Shown one piece after another: positions 1 through 9,476 of a stretch of DNA of 64,000 bases. The stretch spans positions 62,001 to 126,000 of the forward strand of contig CAWKAV010000005.1 in NCBI GenBank assembly GCA_963847735.1. The letters run 5' to 3'. The position numbers were made by a program, and so were the translations under genes. The DNA is from CAWKAV01 sp963847735 (lineage in GTDB: Bacteria > Desulfobacterota > Desulfuromonadia > Desulfuromonadales > BM103). Under the pieces are notes generated by a model. The model searched no databases and was not told the origin of the DNA. It saw only the letters and a list, made by a program, of their open reading frames with translations. The number at the start of each line of letters is the position of its first letter. Position 1 is the first letter of the stretch.

Positions 1-1
1 T

Positions 2-1546
2 GCTGCCTGTCATGACGATATCCATACCCACACTTACTGGAATGGCGACAAAAATAAAGTTATCGCAAAGTGCACCGGTTGTCACGATGACCACGAAGAC
101 TACATTGACTCGGTTCACGGCAAGGCCGTCATGGCCGGCAACAAAGATTCTGCTGCCTGCCATGATTGCCATGGTCTGCACAAGATTGAGCAGCTTGGAG
201 CCTCTGACAGCCATGTCAACCGCGAGTTTCACACCAAGGTCTGCCTGAAATGTCATGCCGACAATGAGATGATGGCGCGCAACGGTGTCTTCAACGTGGC
301 CGTGGAAACCTACATGAACAGCTACCACGGCAAGAACTTCAGACTCGGCTCGCCAGACAAGGTTGCCGGTTGTGCCGACTGCCATACCGCACACAACGTG
401 CTCCCTGCTGACGACCCTGCCTCCAGCGTCAACGAGGCAAATCTGGTCGGGACCTGCGCCCAGTGTCACTCCAATGCCACACCTCTGTTTATCATGTTCA
501 ATTCTCATGACGACATGCATGATCGCGAAAATTATCCAATCAGTTACTGGACTTTTGTCAGTATGACCGGCCTGCTGGTGGGAACCTTCGCCGTATTCTG
601 GATTCACACTCTGCTTTGGATGATCCGTGGCTTTGCTGAAAACCGCCAGAAACTTGCCGATGGGCACCTTGGTAAGGGAGAACACCACATCAGTGAGCCG
701 CACAAGCAGTACATTCGCTTCCAGGCCCGCCACATCTTCCTGCACCTGACCGTCATCATCAGTTTCCTTGGCCTGACTCTGACCGGAATTCCGCTCAAGT
801 TTGCCGACCAGCACTGGGCCATGACGATGATGAACTTCTACGGTGGCACTTACTATGCCGGTCTGATCCATCGCGGCTGCGCAATTTTGACCTTCTACTA
901 TTTCGTATCGGCTCTTATTCTAAGTTTCGATTTCCTCTTCCTCGGCAAGAAGAAAAGTCCCGGTGATATGTGGCTGACCCGCCTGTTCGGACCAGACTCA
1001 CTCTGCCCGAACCTGCGTGACATCCGCGATGTCATCGGAATGGTGCGCTGGTTCCTCTTCCTGGGACCGAAGCCAACCTTTGAGCGTTGGACCTACTGGG
1101 AGAAATTCGATTTCCTGGCGGTCTTCTGGGGTATGTTCGCCATTGGCGGGTCAGGCCTGATGCTCTGGTTCCCGGAATTTTTCGGTTACTTCCTGCCGGG
1201 CTGGATGTTCAATGTCGCCACAATTGTCCATTCCGATGAGGCGCTGCTGGCGACCGGATTTATCTTCACCGTCCACTTTTACAATACGCACGGCCGGCCG
1301 GAGAAATTCCCGATGGACTTCGTCATCTTTAACGGACAGATGGCTAAAGAGGAATTTATTGAGGAACGTGGCGACCAATGGCGTCGCTATGAAGAAGCCG
1401 GGATTACGGATGAGTACGTCTGCAAGAAAGTCAGCGGTCCCGTCTATGATTTCTGCCTCAAGTCTTTTGGCTACATTGCGCTCTTTACCGGCATTGCTTG
1501 TCTCTTCCTGATGATATTTGCCTTCATGGGAGGCAGTGGACACTAA
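2..1546 (+). CDS. Multiheme cytochrome c / cytochrome b fusion protein (5' end outside window)
   Basis: The reading frame is open from the first bases of the window, so the N-terminus is missing; 514 residues are visible. The first ~160 carry five complete CxxCH heme sites (near residues 24, 53, 81, 124 and 152) plus the tail of a sixth at the edge. From residue ~184 the protein becomes a multi-span membrane domain with conserved histidines (for example in the HIFLHL, GLIHRG, IVHSDE and TVHFYN segments), as in diheme cytochrome b subunits. Such c/b fusions (Geobacter CbcL is the known type) are thought to oxidise menaquinol and feed periplasmic cytochromes. An internal ATG at 131 is not the start because heme motifs precede it. 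A strong terminator follows. Membership of the cytochrome c/b class is clear; the specific ortholog is not. Confidence 0.9.
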   Translation, partial: AACHDDIHTHTYWNGDKNKVIAKCTGCHDDHEDYIDSVHGKAVMAGNKDSAACHDCHGLHKIEQLGASDSHVNREFHTKVCLKCHADNEMMARNGVFNVAVETYMNSYHGKNFRLGSPDKVAGCADCHTAHNVLPADDPASSVNEANLVGTCAQCHSNATPLFIMFNSHDDMHDRENYPISYWTFVSMTGLLVGTFAVFWIHTLLWMIRGFAENRQKLADGHLGKGEHHISEPHKQYIRFQARHIFLHLTVIISFLGLTLTGIPLKFADQHWAMTMMNFYGGTYYAGLIHRGCAILTFYYFVSALILSFDFLFLGKKKSPGDMWLTRLFGPDSLCPNLRDIRDVIGMVRWFLFLGPKPTFERWTYWEKFDFLAVFWGMFAIGGSGLMLWFPEFFGYFLPGWMFNVATIVHSDEALLATGFIFTVHFYNTHGRPEKFPMDFVIFNGQMAKEEFIEERGDQWRRYEEAGITDEYVCKKVSGPVYDFCLKSFGYIALFTGIACLFLMIFAFMGGSGH

Positions 1547-1588
1547 CAACCCGCTATTACTGGTACAAAATTTACCAAAATGTTTTTT

Positions 1589-1617
1589 GGGGCTGCCAAT
1601 CGGCAGCCCCTTTTTTA
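1589..1617 (+). terminator. Intrinsic terminator after the c/b fusion cytochrome
   Basis: A perfect 9-bp stem (GGGGCTGCC / GGCAGCCCC) with a 4-base loop is followed directly by six T residues, 43 bases after the stop codon. Confidence 0.9.
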
Positions 1618-1685
1618 TTACACTATTGAATCATTCAGAATCAGGGCGGCACCAGTAAAGATGCATACTGTATACAACCTTTCTG

Positions 1686-1713
1686 TTGCATTCATTCACA
1701 AGATGTGTATTAT
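1686..1713 (+). promoter_or_regulatory. Candidate sigma-70-type promoter for the octaheme cytochrome
   Basis: TTGCAT at 1686-1691 and TATTAT at 1708-1713 are separated by 16 bases, with a TG-rich spacer end. It lies between the upstream terminator and the gene at 1787. Predicted from sequence only. Confidence 0.4.
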
Positions 1714-1786
1714 ACGGTGGCTTATCGTCCTTTTAATCCTCACGCGACACAACTTTTAAAGAAAGCTCATTACAGGGGTCCAGATC

Positions 1787-2947
1787 ATGCTTAAAAACAT
1801 TTTTGACTGGTGTAAACGGCACATTGTCCTCTTCACCATTGCTTCGGTGGTCTTTGTCGTCATGTTCGGCTTCATCAATGTCCAGATTCTGCACATGACT
1901 TCAGAACCGGAATTCTGTCATCTCTGCCACCCATCTCAAGGTTTCGGCCCCCTGGCCGAGGTTGATTCCTGGGAACACTCGGCGCATGGTGATTCGGGCG
2001 TTTCGTGTCTCGACTGCCATGGTCGCCCCGGTGTGGTCGGTTATGTCAAAGCCAAACTCGGCGGGCTGAAAGACACTTACATGCAACTCACCATCTCCAA
2101 GGAAGAAAAGCTGGAGATTCTTTCAAACCCTCATAAAGACCTGGTTCCCTCCTGGCACTGCCTCTATTGCCATTCTGACGAGGGCAACAAGACGGTTCGC
2201 AATACCACCAGAGGACCCATGAAGCTCGTTAATATGCGCATGCTTGATGACGTGGTGAACCCGGCATTCCGTGAACGCAAGGGACTCGCGGACATCATGA
2301 CCGAAACCTTTGTCGGCGGCACACATTTTGATCACAGACTGCATATTGAAGACTTTGATCTGACCTGTCGTGACTGCCATTTCGGTGTTGTTCACAACCC
2401 GGCGACGGCAACGGACCGCATGAACTTCTGCCTGACCTGTCATGCCGATGCAGGTGGAGACGCCCCGCAGATGGCTGACTGCAAAGTCTGTCACGAATCC
2501 CAGGTTGCCATGAACGAAGGTGTCGGAGTCGAAGGCCTTTCCATTCCCGGCATGATGTACGGCGAGGGCGCTAACATGACCTGTACAGACTGCCATACCG
2601 GGGTTACCAAAGGCGTCTATCGTCCTTCCTCAAAAACATGTACGGACTGCCATGAAGATAAATCATACAAAGACATTTTCAACGAATGGGAAGAAACGAC
2701 TAAAGCCCGCATAGAACAACTCAAAGAGCTCCGTATAAATTTGGAAGCCGCGTTACTGGATGCCGACGCTGCGAAACGCAACACTGGCGAAGTGTGGGCG
2801 ACCTATGAGAAGGCTCTCCGCAACCTGAAGTTTGTACGAAATGATGGCACCAATGGCGTACACAACAATGAATATGCCATCGCTATTCTGGACAGTGTCG
2901 AAGCCGACTTCAAGAAGGCGATGATTCAGCTTGATTCAGTCTGGTAA
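1787..2947 (+). CDS. Membrane-anchored octaheme cytochrome c (NapC/NrfH-like N-terminus)
   Basis: This 386-residue protein has a short cytoplasmic start, one membrane segment at about 13-34, and then a periplasmic region with eight CxxCH motifs (CHLCH, CLDCH, CLYCH, CRDCH, CLTCH, CKVCH and two CTDCH). The anchor followed at once by a heme pair is the arrangement of NapC/NrfH-type quinol dehydrogenases. The last ~90 residues have no heme motif and look helical and charged. Its likely role is electron transfer from menaquinol or a membrane partner to periplasmic acceptors. It has its own promoter candidate and terminator, so it is probably monocistronic. The electron acceptor cannot be read from the sequence. 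Confidence 0.88.
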   Translation: MLKNIFDWCKRHIVLFTIASVVFVVMFGFINVQILHMTSEPEFCHLCHPSQGFGPLAEVDSWEHSAHGDSGVSCLDCHGRPGVVGYVKAKLGGLKDTYMQLTISKEEKLEILSNPHKDLVPSWHCLYCHSDEGNKTVRNTTRGPMKLVNMRMLDDVVNPAFRERKGLADIMTETFVGGTHFDHRLHIEDFDLTCRDCHFGVVHNPATATDRMNFCLTCHADAGGDAPQMADCKVCHESQVAMNEGVGVEGLSIPGMMYGEGANMTCTDCHTGVTKGVYRPSSKTCTDCHEDKSYKDIFNEWEETTKARIEQLKELRINLEAALLDADAAKRNTGEVWATYEKALRNLKFVRNDGTNGVHNNEYAIAILDSVEADFKKAMIQLDSVW

Positions 2948-2965
2948 AGTACCTTTGCTATAGAA

Positions 2966-2992
2966 AAGGGCGCCCGCAGAACGGGCGCCCTT
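2966..2992 (+). terminator. Hairpin terminator after the octaheme cytochrome
   Basis: AAGGGCGCCCG pairs with CGGGCGCCCTT around a five-base loop, 18 bases after the stop codon. The T-tract is weak and interrupted. Confidence 0.7.
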
Positions 2993-3725
2993 CAGACTTT
3001 TGACAAACCTAACACTGAGATAATGTGGGGTTTGTTTTTGTCCCCCTACAGTCTGAGTGTTCCTGTGTTTTTTAGTAGTTTTGAGCAACAGATCGATAAT
3101 CTGTTGCTCTTTTTGTAGGATTTTTGACACTAAAAGCTAAGGCACAACCGTCGGGGTTGCCCGACAGCAACGTCATTTTCTTTGTGGCGACAAAGAAAAC
3201 GAAGCAAAAGAAACCTTGGCGCTGCGCTTGGCATGTCTGGCTCGATATCACGGCAACATCAATTTAGAGATGACTGTCGATAACCTGTCTACAGATCCCC
3301 CGTAGTTGACGAGGCCCTTTAGGTCCCCTCCCGCAGTAACATTTTGAATATTTGGTTTTGTTACTCTTCTTGCCGCAAGAAAGCACTAAAGAGAGGCCCC
3401 CTGAACAGGGCCGGCTTCCCTATTCAGCGACCCATAGAAACCACGGAAACCATGCGAAGGAATATGCCCTCCGCCAGGAGAAGGCACTTTTGCATACTTT
3501 TGCTGCCAGGCAAAAGTATGTCGGCAGGCGGGCCGAGACCCGCCGATTCTGCTTTTGTTTCCAAAGAAAAACTAAAGAGCAACAGATTATCGATCTGTTG
3601 CTCTCATTCTCAATCAAAGAAACAAAATTAAACTTTGTCAGCAACCTGGGGCACCCGCAGAACGGCCACCCTTTTTTTACGGGTTTTGTGAGGATTTTCG
3701 AAATAACCCCTTATCCTCTAAGCCT
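2993..3725. repeat. Non-coding, repeat-rich spacer with inverted 27-bp palindromes
   Basis: No credible gene lies here; the open frames have no family signature and overlap repeats. The stretch holds a 27-bp palindrome at 3083-3109 (arms GAGCAACAGAT / ATCTGTTGCTC) and its exact reverse complement at 3577-3603, so the two enclose about 470 bp like ends of an element. A further perfect 11-bp inverted repeat is at 3493-3503 / 3510-3520 (CATACTTTTGC). A tract at about 3175-3215, rich in AAAGAAAA and AAGCAAAAG, resembles dispersed intergenic repeats of proteobacteria. No transposase is present. It may be a small non-autonomous repeat element. Confidence 0.6.
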
Positions 3726-5537
3726 TCACTGTTGAGACCCTTCCTCGGGACCACTGTCTTGGGCCGCCGGACTGACTGCCTTGTTCCACCGTCCCAGCAC
3801 AAGCGATGCCAAAGCGGCAACCAGGCCAAAGGTAAAGACGCTGATCATCAGCGACATCCCCTTCAACTGCACCATATCAAACAAAAACACTTTGCCGGCC
3901 CCGATAACGGTGATCACCACCGCCACGTTGCGCAACTCTTTATTCCGTCGCATCAGGCTCAGCCACAGCAGGACTGCGGCAGTGACATTGATCAGAACTG
4001 ATTGAGCTCCGCCGAAAGCACTGTGGGTCGCCATATGGAGGAAATCAAGGGCTTGATAAAGGCCAACACGCAGAGTAAAGAAGCCGCTGAACAAGGCAGC
4101 AATCAACAGAACGCCCGCTCCTCTGTCATTCTTGTTGAGCTTGTCAATAGTGGCAGCTCCGGAGGATAGCGGATGCCGCCGGGCCCAGAAATAATGGTAA
4201 AAAGCAATGATAGCCAGTAGCCCCGAGGATAACGCACCAACAACCGATGGTTTGGTTCCATCTGTTCCCCACAACAGGAACACCAATGACGAGCAGGCGT
4301 AGAATTGCAGCAGGTAGGAGGCCAGGCGCAGGCCGATGTTACCGCGCCGCACGGAGACCCAGATCATCCCAACGGCCAGCAAGGCCACGAGGGCGGAGGC
4401 AATCACTGCATGACCAATAGCCATAGGTGCAGAAAAAGCAATCAGCAAACCACCCGCTATGGCAAAAGAGGTGGTCCCTAAGGCTCCACCCTCGGACCGA
4501 TGCGCAAGCCACCATGCAATCGCAAGATGTGCGGAGGCTGCGACCATTGCAACCCAACCAAACGTTGTCGGCGTCGTCAGCCCCTGACCGATTGCGTAGC
4601 GGGCAGCCAGATAAATCCAGCAGACATTAAGAACTGGCAGGACAACATCGAACTTGGATATTTTTTCCTGAACTTTGCCAAGGACTCCAAGCAGGGCAAT
4701 GCCAGCGAAGACCAGGCCGAGGAAACCAATCGACGGTAATAATCCCCGAACAGAGAATTCGAGATTATCCGGACTTAGTTTGGATAGATATATGGCAAGC
4801 TTCAGATCCCATATCTGGATCATGAAAAGAGTCAGGATAAGCAGCAGCCAACGCAACCATGAAGCTCTCAAGAGTCGTGTTGCGTAGGTGGCAAAAACAT
4901 TTGCCAGCCCCATAATAATGACCAGGTAGGGGAATACCGGACTCGGATAATCCAGGGCAAAACTGCCGAAACTCATGCCGAGAGTGCCAACAAAAACAGG
5001 CAGAGCCACATGGTGCACGCGACTGATAATGGTTGCAACAAGGCCAGTCGCAGCCATCGCGACATAGGCCATTTCCGTTGGCACCGTATCGAAGACCCGG
5101 TGGGCTTCAACAACCACGCTGCACATAACGATCACGCCCCAAAGGATAAAGACAGGCGACTGAATGCTTTTTTCTTTATATGCAAACCATCCGTAAACAA
5201 TCAGTCCAAAGGCATAGAGCATGCCGATGAATGAGCCAACCTGCAAGTCAATGGCCCCGCTGTCTGAAGCCGTCCGTAATGCCAGGGCAACGGCGACAAT
5301 GAAACTGGTCGTAGCAATTCGGGACAGAATATATGACTTGTCGACCCAAGAGAGGATTTCCTCAGAAGTCCCTCCTTCTGCGGACAATTTACGAGAAGTT
5401 TTTTTCTTGGCGGCAGATTCAGCAAGAAGGGCGATACCTCTGCCAGCCTGCAGTTCATGGACTGTCTCTGTTAAAACAACAACTTGAGCCTCAAGATCAG
5501 CGACCCGTTTCTCCAGATCATCAGACGACTTCACCAT
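3726..5537 (-). CDS. DUF2339-like polytopic membrane protein
   Basis: A 603-residue protein that is almost entirely hydrophobic. It starts with a charged, heptad-like stretch (about 1-45, probably a short coiled coil) and a lysine-rich linker, followed by many closely spaced membrane segments to the C-terminus. Composition, length and the N-terminal coiled coil match the DUF2339 family, whose function is unknown. It lies on the minus strand between two plus-strand cytochrome units and shares no operon with them. I infer only an integral inner-membrane location. Confidence 0.7.
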   Translation of the reverse strand: MVKSSDDLEKRVADLEAQVVVLTETVHELQAGRGIALLAESAAKKKTSRKLSAEGGTSEEILSWVDKSYILSRIATTSFIVAVALALRTASDSGAIDLQVGSFIGMLYAFGLIVYGWFAYKEKSIQSPVFILWGVIVMCSVVVEAHRVFDTVPTEMAYVAMAATGLVATIISRVHHVALPVFVGTLGMSFGSFALDYPSPVFPYLVIIMGLANVFATYATRLLRASWLRWLLLILTLFMIQIWDLKLAIYLSKLSPDNLEFSVRGLLPSIGFLGLVFAGIALLGVLGKVQEKISKFDVVLPVLNVCWIYLAARYAIGQGLTTPTTFGWVAMVAASAHLAIAWWLAHRSEGGALGTTSFAIAGGLLIAFSAPMAIGHAVIASALVALLAVGMIWVSVRRGNIGLRLASYLLQFYACSSLVFLLWGTDGTKPSVVGALSSGLLAIIAFYHYFWARRHPLSSGAATIDKLNKNDRGAGVLLIAALFSGFFTLRVGLYQALDFLHMATHSAFGGAQSVLINVTAAVLLWLSLMRRNKELRNVAVVITVIGAGKVFLFDMVQLKGMSLMISVFTFGLVAALASLVLGRWNKAVSPAAQDSGPEEGSQQ

Positions 5538-5960
5538 GAGTACCTCGCGCTATGCAGTGCATTGGACTTAAGTCCCGACCTTCGGTTGAAATTATAACAA
5601 TTGCAATTAAACTTGTCCGGTCGATGAAAACCTTAATATAATTTCTTACTCAGTGGGTTTTGGCCAATAAGGACCCGCAAAGACAAGTCATATACCCAAC
5701 CGTTTCGGTAAACTTCGTTAATAAAACAGTATTTTATTTTTTTCTTGTTGTCAAGATTCACTTCACAAACAAAAATTAGGGTCCCATCACTAACAAAATT
5801 TAATGCATTAACTGGCTTTCACTGGGGTTTTCAGAAAATATCCTTCTGAGGATTTCCAATAATATTACTATCTGCAGGTTTGACAAAAACCAATTCATCA
5901 TGCTAAAAACAAACTTCGTTTTACTTATAAACACGTCTCTTTAGCGAGGAGGAGAGTCCT
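5538..5960. other. AT-rich divergent intergenic region
   Basis: This 423-bp stretch separates the DUF2339 gene from the cytochrome operon and must carry promoters for both. It is clearly more AT-rich than its neighbours. Apart from the promoter candidate at 5880 I see no gene, riboswitch or repeat. Confidence 0.6.
5880..5908 (+). promoter_or_regulatory. Candidate promoter of the cytochrome/ferredoxin/NrfD operon
   Basis: A perfect TTGACA at 5880-5885 is 17 bases from CTAAAA at 5903-5908, which is preceded by TG (TGCTAAAA, an extended -10 pattern). The start codon is 52 bases downstream. Confidence 0.45.
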
Positions 5961-6575
5961 GTGAAAATCTATGTCTGGCGATTGCTATCCCTGGCCATTG
6001 TCTTGATATCAATCTGCGCCACAGTCGTCTCTGCTGCCAATGTCGAAAAATTCTTCGATCGTTCTGGTAATTTAGTTGTTCAGGAAAAGATTGAAAAGTA
6101 CAAACGTCATGCTGACGAGGGCAAAACCTACCCGGTACCGCCACCACCCTTTTCCGAAGATATCTTCCCCTGTTCCGATTGCCATGCCGACATGGAACCG
6201 AACCCGGAACGACGTGAATTGGTTGACATGCACGAGGACATAGTCCTTAACCATGCCGAGGGGCAGCGCTGGTGTCTTGACTGTCACAATCTCAACGACC
6301 GCGACACCTTGCGTCTGGTCTCCGGTGAGGTCATACCCTTTACCGAATCGTATCGGCTGTGCGGCCAATGCCACGGCGACAAGTTCCGTGACTGGAAAGT
6401 TGGCATCCACGGCAAGAGAACCGGCAACTGGAATGGTGAAAAACAGTATTTGCTTTGCGCTCATTGCCATAACCCGCACAGCCCGAGTTTTAAACCCTTG
6501 ACACCGATGCCGCCGCCAATCCGCCCTGAGAACCTGAACCGCCAGGGTGCTCCGGCATCACCAGTGCACCATTGA
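5961..6575 (+). CDS. Exported tetraheme cytochrome c, first module
   Basis: A 204-residue protein with a GTG start placed by an excellent ribosome site (GAGGAGGAGAG). Residues 1-25 form a signal peptide or uncleaved anchor, and four CxxCH motifs follow (CSDCH, CLDCH, CGQCH, CAHCH). It opens a six-gene operon and is followed 39 bases later by a ferredoxin subunit and then an NrfD protein. That trio is the pattern of Cbc/Nrf-type menaquinol oxidoreductases, in which the cytochrome is the periplasmic electron exit. The C-terminus is proline-rich. A second tetraheme subunit lies at 8986 in the same operon. Confidence 0.88.
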   Translation: MKIYVWRLLSLAIVLISICATVVSAANVEKFFDRSGNLVVQEKIEKYKRHADEGKTYPVPPPPFSEDIFPCSDCHADMEPNPERRELVDMHEDIVLNHAEGQRWCLDCHNLNDRDTLRLVSGEVIPFTESYRLCGQCHGDKFRDWKVGIHGKRTGNWNGEKQYLLCAHCHNPHSPSFKPLTPMPPPIRPENLNRQGAPASPVHH

Positions 6576-6614
6576 TATATAGCAAACGACAACCTCATTT
6601 AGAGGAGACAGCAT

Positions 6615-7542
6615 ATGTGTGACAAAATCAAAGGCGACAAGCATGCCTTCCAGAAATCTCGCCGCAAGGTGCTTAAAGGCCTGGCGGCGAGCGTAGGAGC
6701 CTTGGCCCTTCCGGCTTCCAATGCATCGGCCTCTGTTTGGGAAGTATTTTTTCAGAAGAATTTCCGCGAACTTGATAAGGCCGAGCTTAAGCAGGTATTG
6801 GCCCGGCTTGAAGGTGAATACAGCAAGGAGTACGGCAAGCAGGTCACCGTCAAGGCAACACCGCCGATTGAGGGCGTTAAATTCGGCTACGGACTCGACC
6901 TCTCCCGCTGCATCGGCTGCCGACGTTGCGTCTACGCCTGCGTGGAAGAAAACAACCAGTCTCGAGACCCACAAATCCAATGGATTCGCGTTTTGCAGAT
7001 GGAGAAAGAAAAGGGCGTCTTCCTTGCTGACGCCGAGCATTACTACAACCCGGTTGAAGTACCGGAAAAGGGCAAATTCTACATGCCTGTACAGTGTCAG
7101 CAGTGCGAAAACCCTCCCTGCACAAGAGTCTGCCCGGTCCAGGCCACCTGGCAAGAGAATGATGGCATCGTTGTCGTTGATTACAACTGGTGCATTGGTT
7201 GCCGCTACTGTATGGCTGCCTGCCCTTACGGCGCCCGCCATTTCAACTGGGCCAAGGGCAAAGCTGCCAAAAGAGGAGATGAATCCGAACACTCATTATC
7301 TCGGCAACCGGCCACGGCCAACTGGCGTGGTGGAAAAGTGCACTTTTTGTGTCCAACGCACACGTGAGCAACCAGGCCGCTACCCTGCTTGCGAAGAGGT
7401 CTGCCCGGTCGGAGCCCGCAAATTCGGCAATCTGCTCGACCCAAAGGGTGAAATCCGCTACCTGATCGAGAACAAACGTGTCTTCATCCTCAAGGAAGAT
7501 CTCAATACGCAGCCGAAATTTTTCTATTTCTACGCGACCTAA
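6615..7542 (+). pseudogene. Tat-exported four-cluster ferredoxin subunit, interrupted by a frameshift
   Basis: The first frame (6615-7367) encodes a twin-arginine signal (SRRKVLKG) and three cysteine clusters (CIGCRRC, CQQC..PPC, CIGCRYC), as in NrfC/HybA-type [4Fe-4S] proteins. The fourth cluster (CTFC..CEEVCPVGARKFG) and the C-terminus are found only in the +1 frame, which runs to 7542. Removing one G from the GGG run at 7256-7258 rejoins the frames and gives a continuous, family-like protein of about 308 residues. It lies between the tetraheme cytochrome and NrfD genes. Either the gene carries a single-base insertion or the base is a sequencing or assembly error; a short homopolymer makes the second quite possible. 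Confidence 0.85.
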
Positions 7543-7558
7543 TTTTGGGAGTATTCAG

Positions 7559-8881
7559 ATGAGAAATATCTGGAATTTTTACAAAGGGACCTTGGTTCTG
7601 ACCGTTCGGGGGAGCACTGCCTACTATTGCTGGGTGGGTGGCCTGCTCGCCTTGATGGTTGTCGGCGCCCTCGCCTACATGGTCCAGCTCAATGATGGTT
7701 TGATTGTCACCAACATGCGCGACCAGGTCTCCTGGGGCTTCTACATCTCAAACTTCACCTTCCTGGTGGGTGTCGCAGCGGCCGCTGTCCTGCTGGTCAT
7801 ACCGGCGTACGTCTACCATTGGAAACCGATTAAAGAAATTGCCCTGCTTGGGGAACTACTGGCTGTTTCCGCGATCGTCATGTGCCTGCTCTTCGTGACG
7901 GTTGACATTGGTCGTCCGGACCGCTTCTGGCACCTGATTCCCTTTCTTGGCATTTTAAACTTTCCACAGTCACTGCTGGCTTGGGACGTAGTGGTTCTCA
8001 ATCTTTACTTGATGCTTAATTTGACCATCGCCGTCTACTACCTCTACAACCTTTATTATAAACGACAGCCAAACCCGAAGTTCACGACGCCGTTGTTGCT
8101 CTTCTCGATTCCGGCGGCCATTGCAATTCACACCGTGACGGCCTTTCTCTACAACGGCCTGGCCGCTCGACCTTTCTGGAATGCTTCGATCCTGGCACCA
8201 CGCTTTCTTGCTTCTGCCTTCTGTGCCGGTCCGGCTTTTATGATTCTGGTCTTCTTCCTGGTCCGCAAGTACACCCGCTTCCAGATCAAGGACGAAGCCA
8301 TCCAAAAGGTAGCAGAACTGATCGCTTACGCGATATTCATTAACCTCTTCCTGTTAGGTGCAGAACTTTTTAAAGAATATTACTCCGACACTATTCACCT
8401 GGCGCCAATGCAGTACCTCTTCCAGGGTCTGCACGGTCATTCAGCGCTGGTGCCCTGGATCTGGACGGCTATGCTCTTCAACATTACGGCATTCTTCATC
8501 TTCTTGATCCCGGACACACGCCGCAACAACACAACTCTGGTGCTTGGCTGTGTTCTGGTCTTTATCGGTGTCTATATCGAAAAAGGTATGGGCCTAGTTA
8601 TTCCGGGTTTTGTTCCTGATGTGCTCCATGAGATCTATGAGTACCTTCCCTCTGGCATAGAGATGTTACTTAGCATAGGGATCTGGGCAACCGGTCTATT
8701 CGTCTTCACCATGCTGTTGCGCGTAGCGATCCCGATTATGAACGGCGATTTCCACGTTGCCGATGACGGAGTCGGCTTTCATATCGGAGACAATATGTTT
8801 TTCCTGAGTAAGACAGACCGGGAAAAACGTGCCAGGGACGCTGAGGAAGACCAGGCAACGGAATCGACGGAACACACTTGA
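7559..8881 (+). CDS. NrfD/PsrC-type quinol-interacting membrane subunit, first module
   Basis: A 440-residue polytopic protein with about nine or ten membrane segments, and the conserved VDIGRPDR/FWH region that follows the third to fourth helix in NrfD-family proteins. The frame stays open upstream to 7478, but ATG 7559 has a fitting ribosome site (TTGGGAGTA) and starts 16 bases after the ferredoxin stop. NrfD proteins are the heme-free membrane subunit that exchanges electrons and protons with menaquinol and docks the ferredoxin subunit. The C-terminal tail is charged and probably cytoplasmic. A 104-base gap separates it from the next module. Confidence 0.9.
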   Translation: MRNIWNFYKGTLVLTVRGSTAYYCWVGGLLALMVVGALAYMVQLNDGLIVTNMRDQVSWGFYISNFTFLVGVAAAAVLLVIPAYVYHWKPIKEIALLGELLAVSAIVMCLLFVTVDIGRPDRFWHLIPFLGILNFPQSLLAWDVVVLNLYLMLNLTIAVYYLYNLYYKRQPNPKFTTPLLLFSIPAAIAIHTVTAFLYNGLAARPFWNASILAPRFLASAFCAGPAFMILVFFLVRKYTRFQIKDEAIQKVAELIAYAIFINLFLLGAELFKEYYSDTIHLAPMQYLFQGLHGHSALVPWIWTAMLFNITAFFIFLIPDTRRNNTTLVLGCVLVFIGVYIEKGMGLVIPGFVPDVLHEIYEYLPSGIEMLLSIGIWATGLFVFTMLLRVAIPIMNGDFHVADDGVGFHIGDNMFFLSKTDREKRARDAEEDQATESTEHT

Positions 8882-8985
8882 CATTCAGGAGGGAGTCCTG
8901 CCCAACGAGCTTTTCATGTGCCGCAGGCTTACAACTCTTTAAACCAGTTAGACGACTAAATTTCTAGGAAGAGAGGGAAAAAACT

Positions 8986-9474
8986 GTGAAAAGTCATGTT
9001 TGGCGACCGCTATTTGTGGTCATTGGCATTGTCGCCGCAATTCTGCTGTTCCGGGCGTTTTACGTTCCGGACGATTTCGGTTCGGGCGAGTACGGCTTCA
9101 TGTACAGCTTTCACAACATGGCCAATGAGGAAGTCTGGAAGAATCAGCCACTCAAGTATCGTGACACAGGCAAACAGAAGATGCATGAATACTGTGCGGA
9201 ATGCCACGGTGAAGAGGTAGATCTCCGCAAAGAGGACCTGCACGGCATCATCCCCTGCGAAAATTGTCATGGGCCAGCGCTCAACCATCCTGAGGATCCG
9301 GAACTCTTGACGATTGACAGAAGTCGCGATCTCTGCCTGCGCTGCCACACGCTGCTGCCTTACACGACCAGTGAGCGCAAGCGCATTCCGGGCATTGACC
9401 CCAAGGAGCATAACGTCGATGAGGCCTGCGTCGATTGTCATAATCCGCACAACCCGAGATTGGAGGATATGTAG
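8986..9474 (+). CDS. Membrane-anchored tetraheme cytochrome c, second module
   Basis: A 162-residue protein with a GTG start after an AGGAAGAGAGGG ribosome site. One hydrophobic N-terminal helix (about 7-24) is followed by CAECH, CENCH, CLRCH and CVDCH. Its N-terminus (MKSHVWRPL) resembles that of the cytochrome at 5961 (MKIYVWRLL), so the two probably arose by duplication. It begins the second cytochrome-ferredoxin-NrfD trio and its stop is two bases before the next start. Confidence 0.88.
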   Translation: MKSHVWRPLFVVIGIVAAILLFRAFYVPDDFGSGEYGFMYSFHNMANEEVWKNQPLKYRDTGKQKMHEYCAECHGEEVDLRKEDLHGIIPCENCHGPALNHPEDPELLTIDRSRDLCLRCHTLLPYTTSERKRIPGIDPKEHNVDEACVDCHNPHNPRLEDM

Positions 9475-9476
9475 TT

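Noticed and set aside
3344..3735. Overlapping open frames in the repeat-rich spacer
   Set aside because: They cross inverted repeats, have frame-shifted twins in other phases, and show no protein signature.
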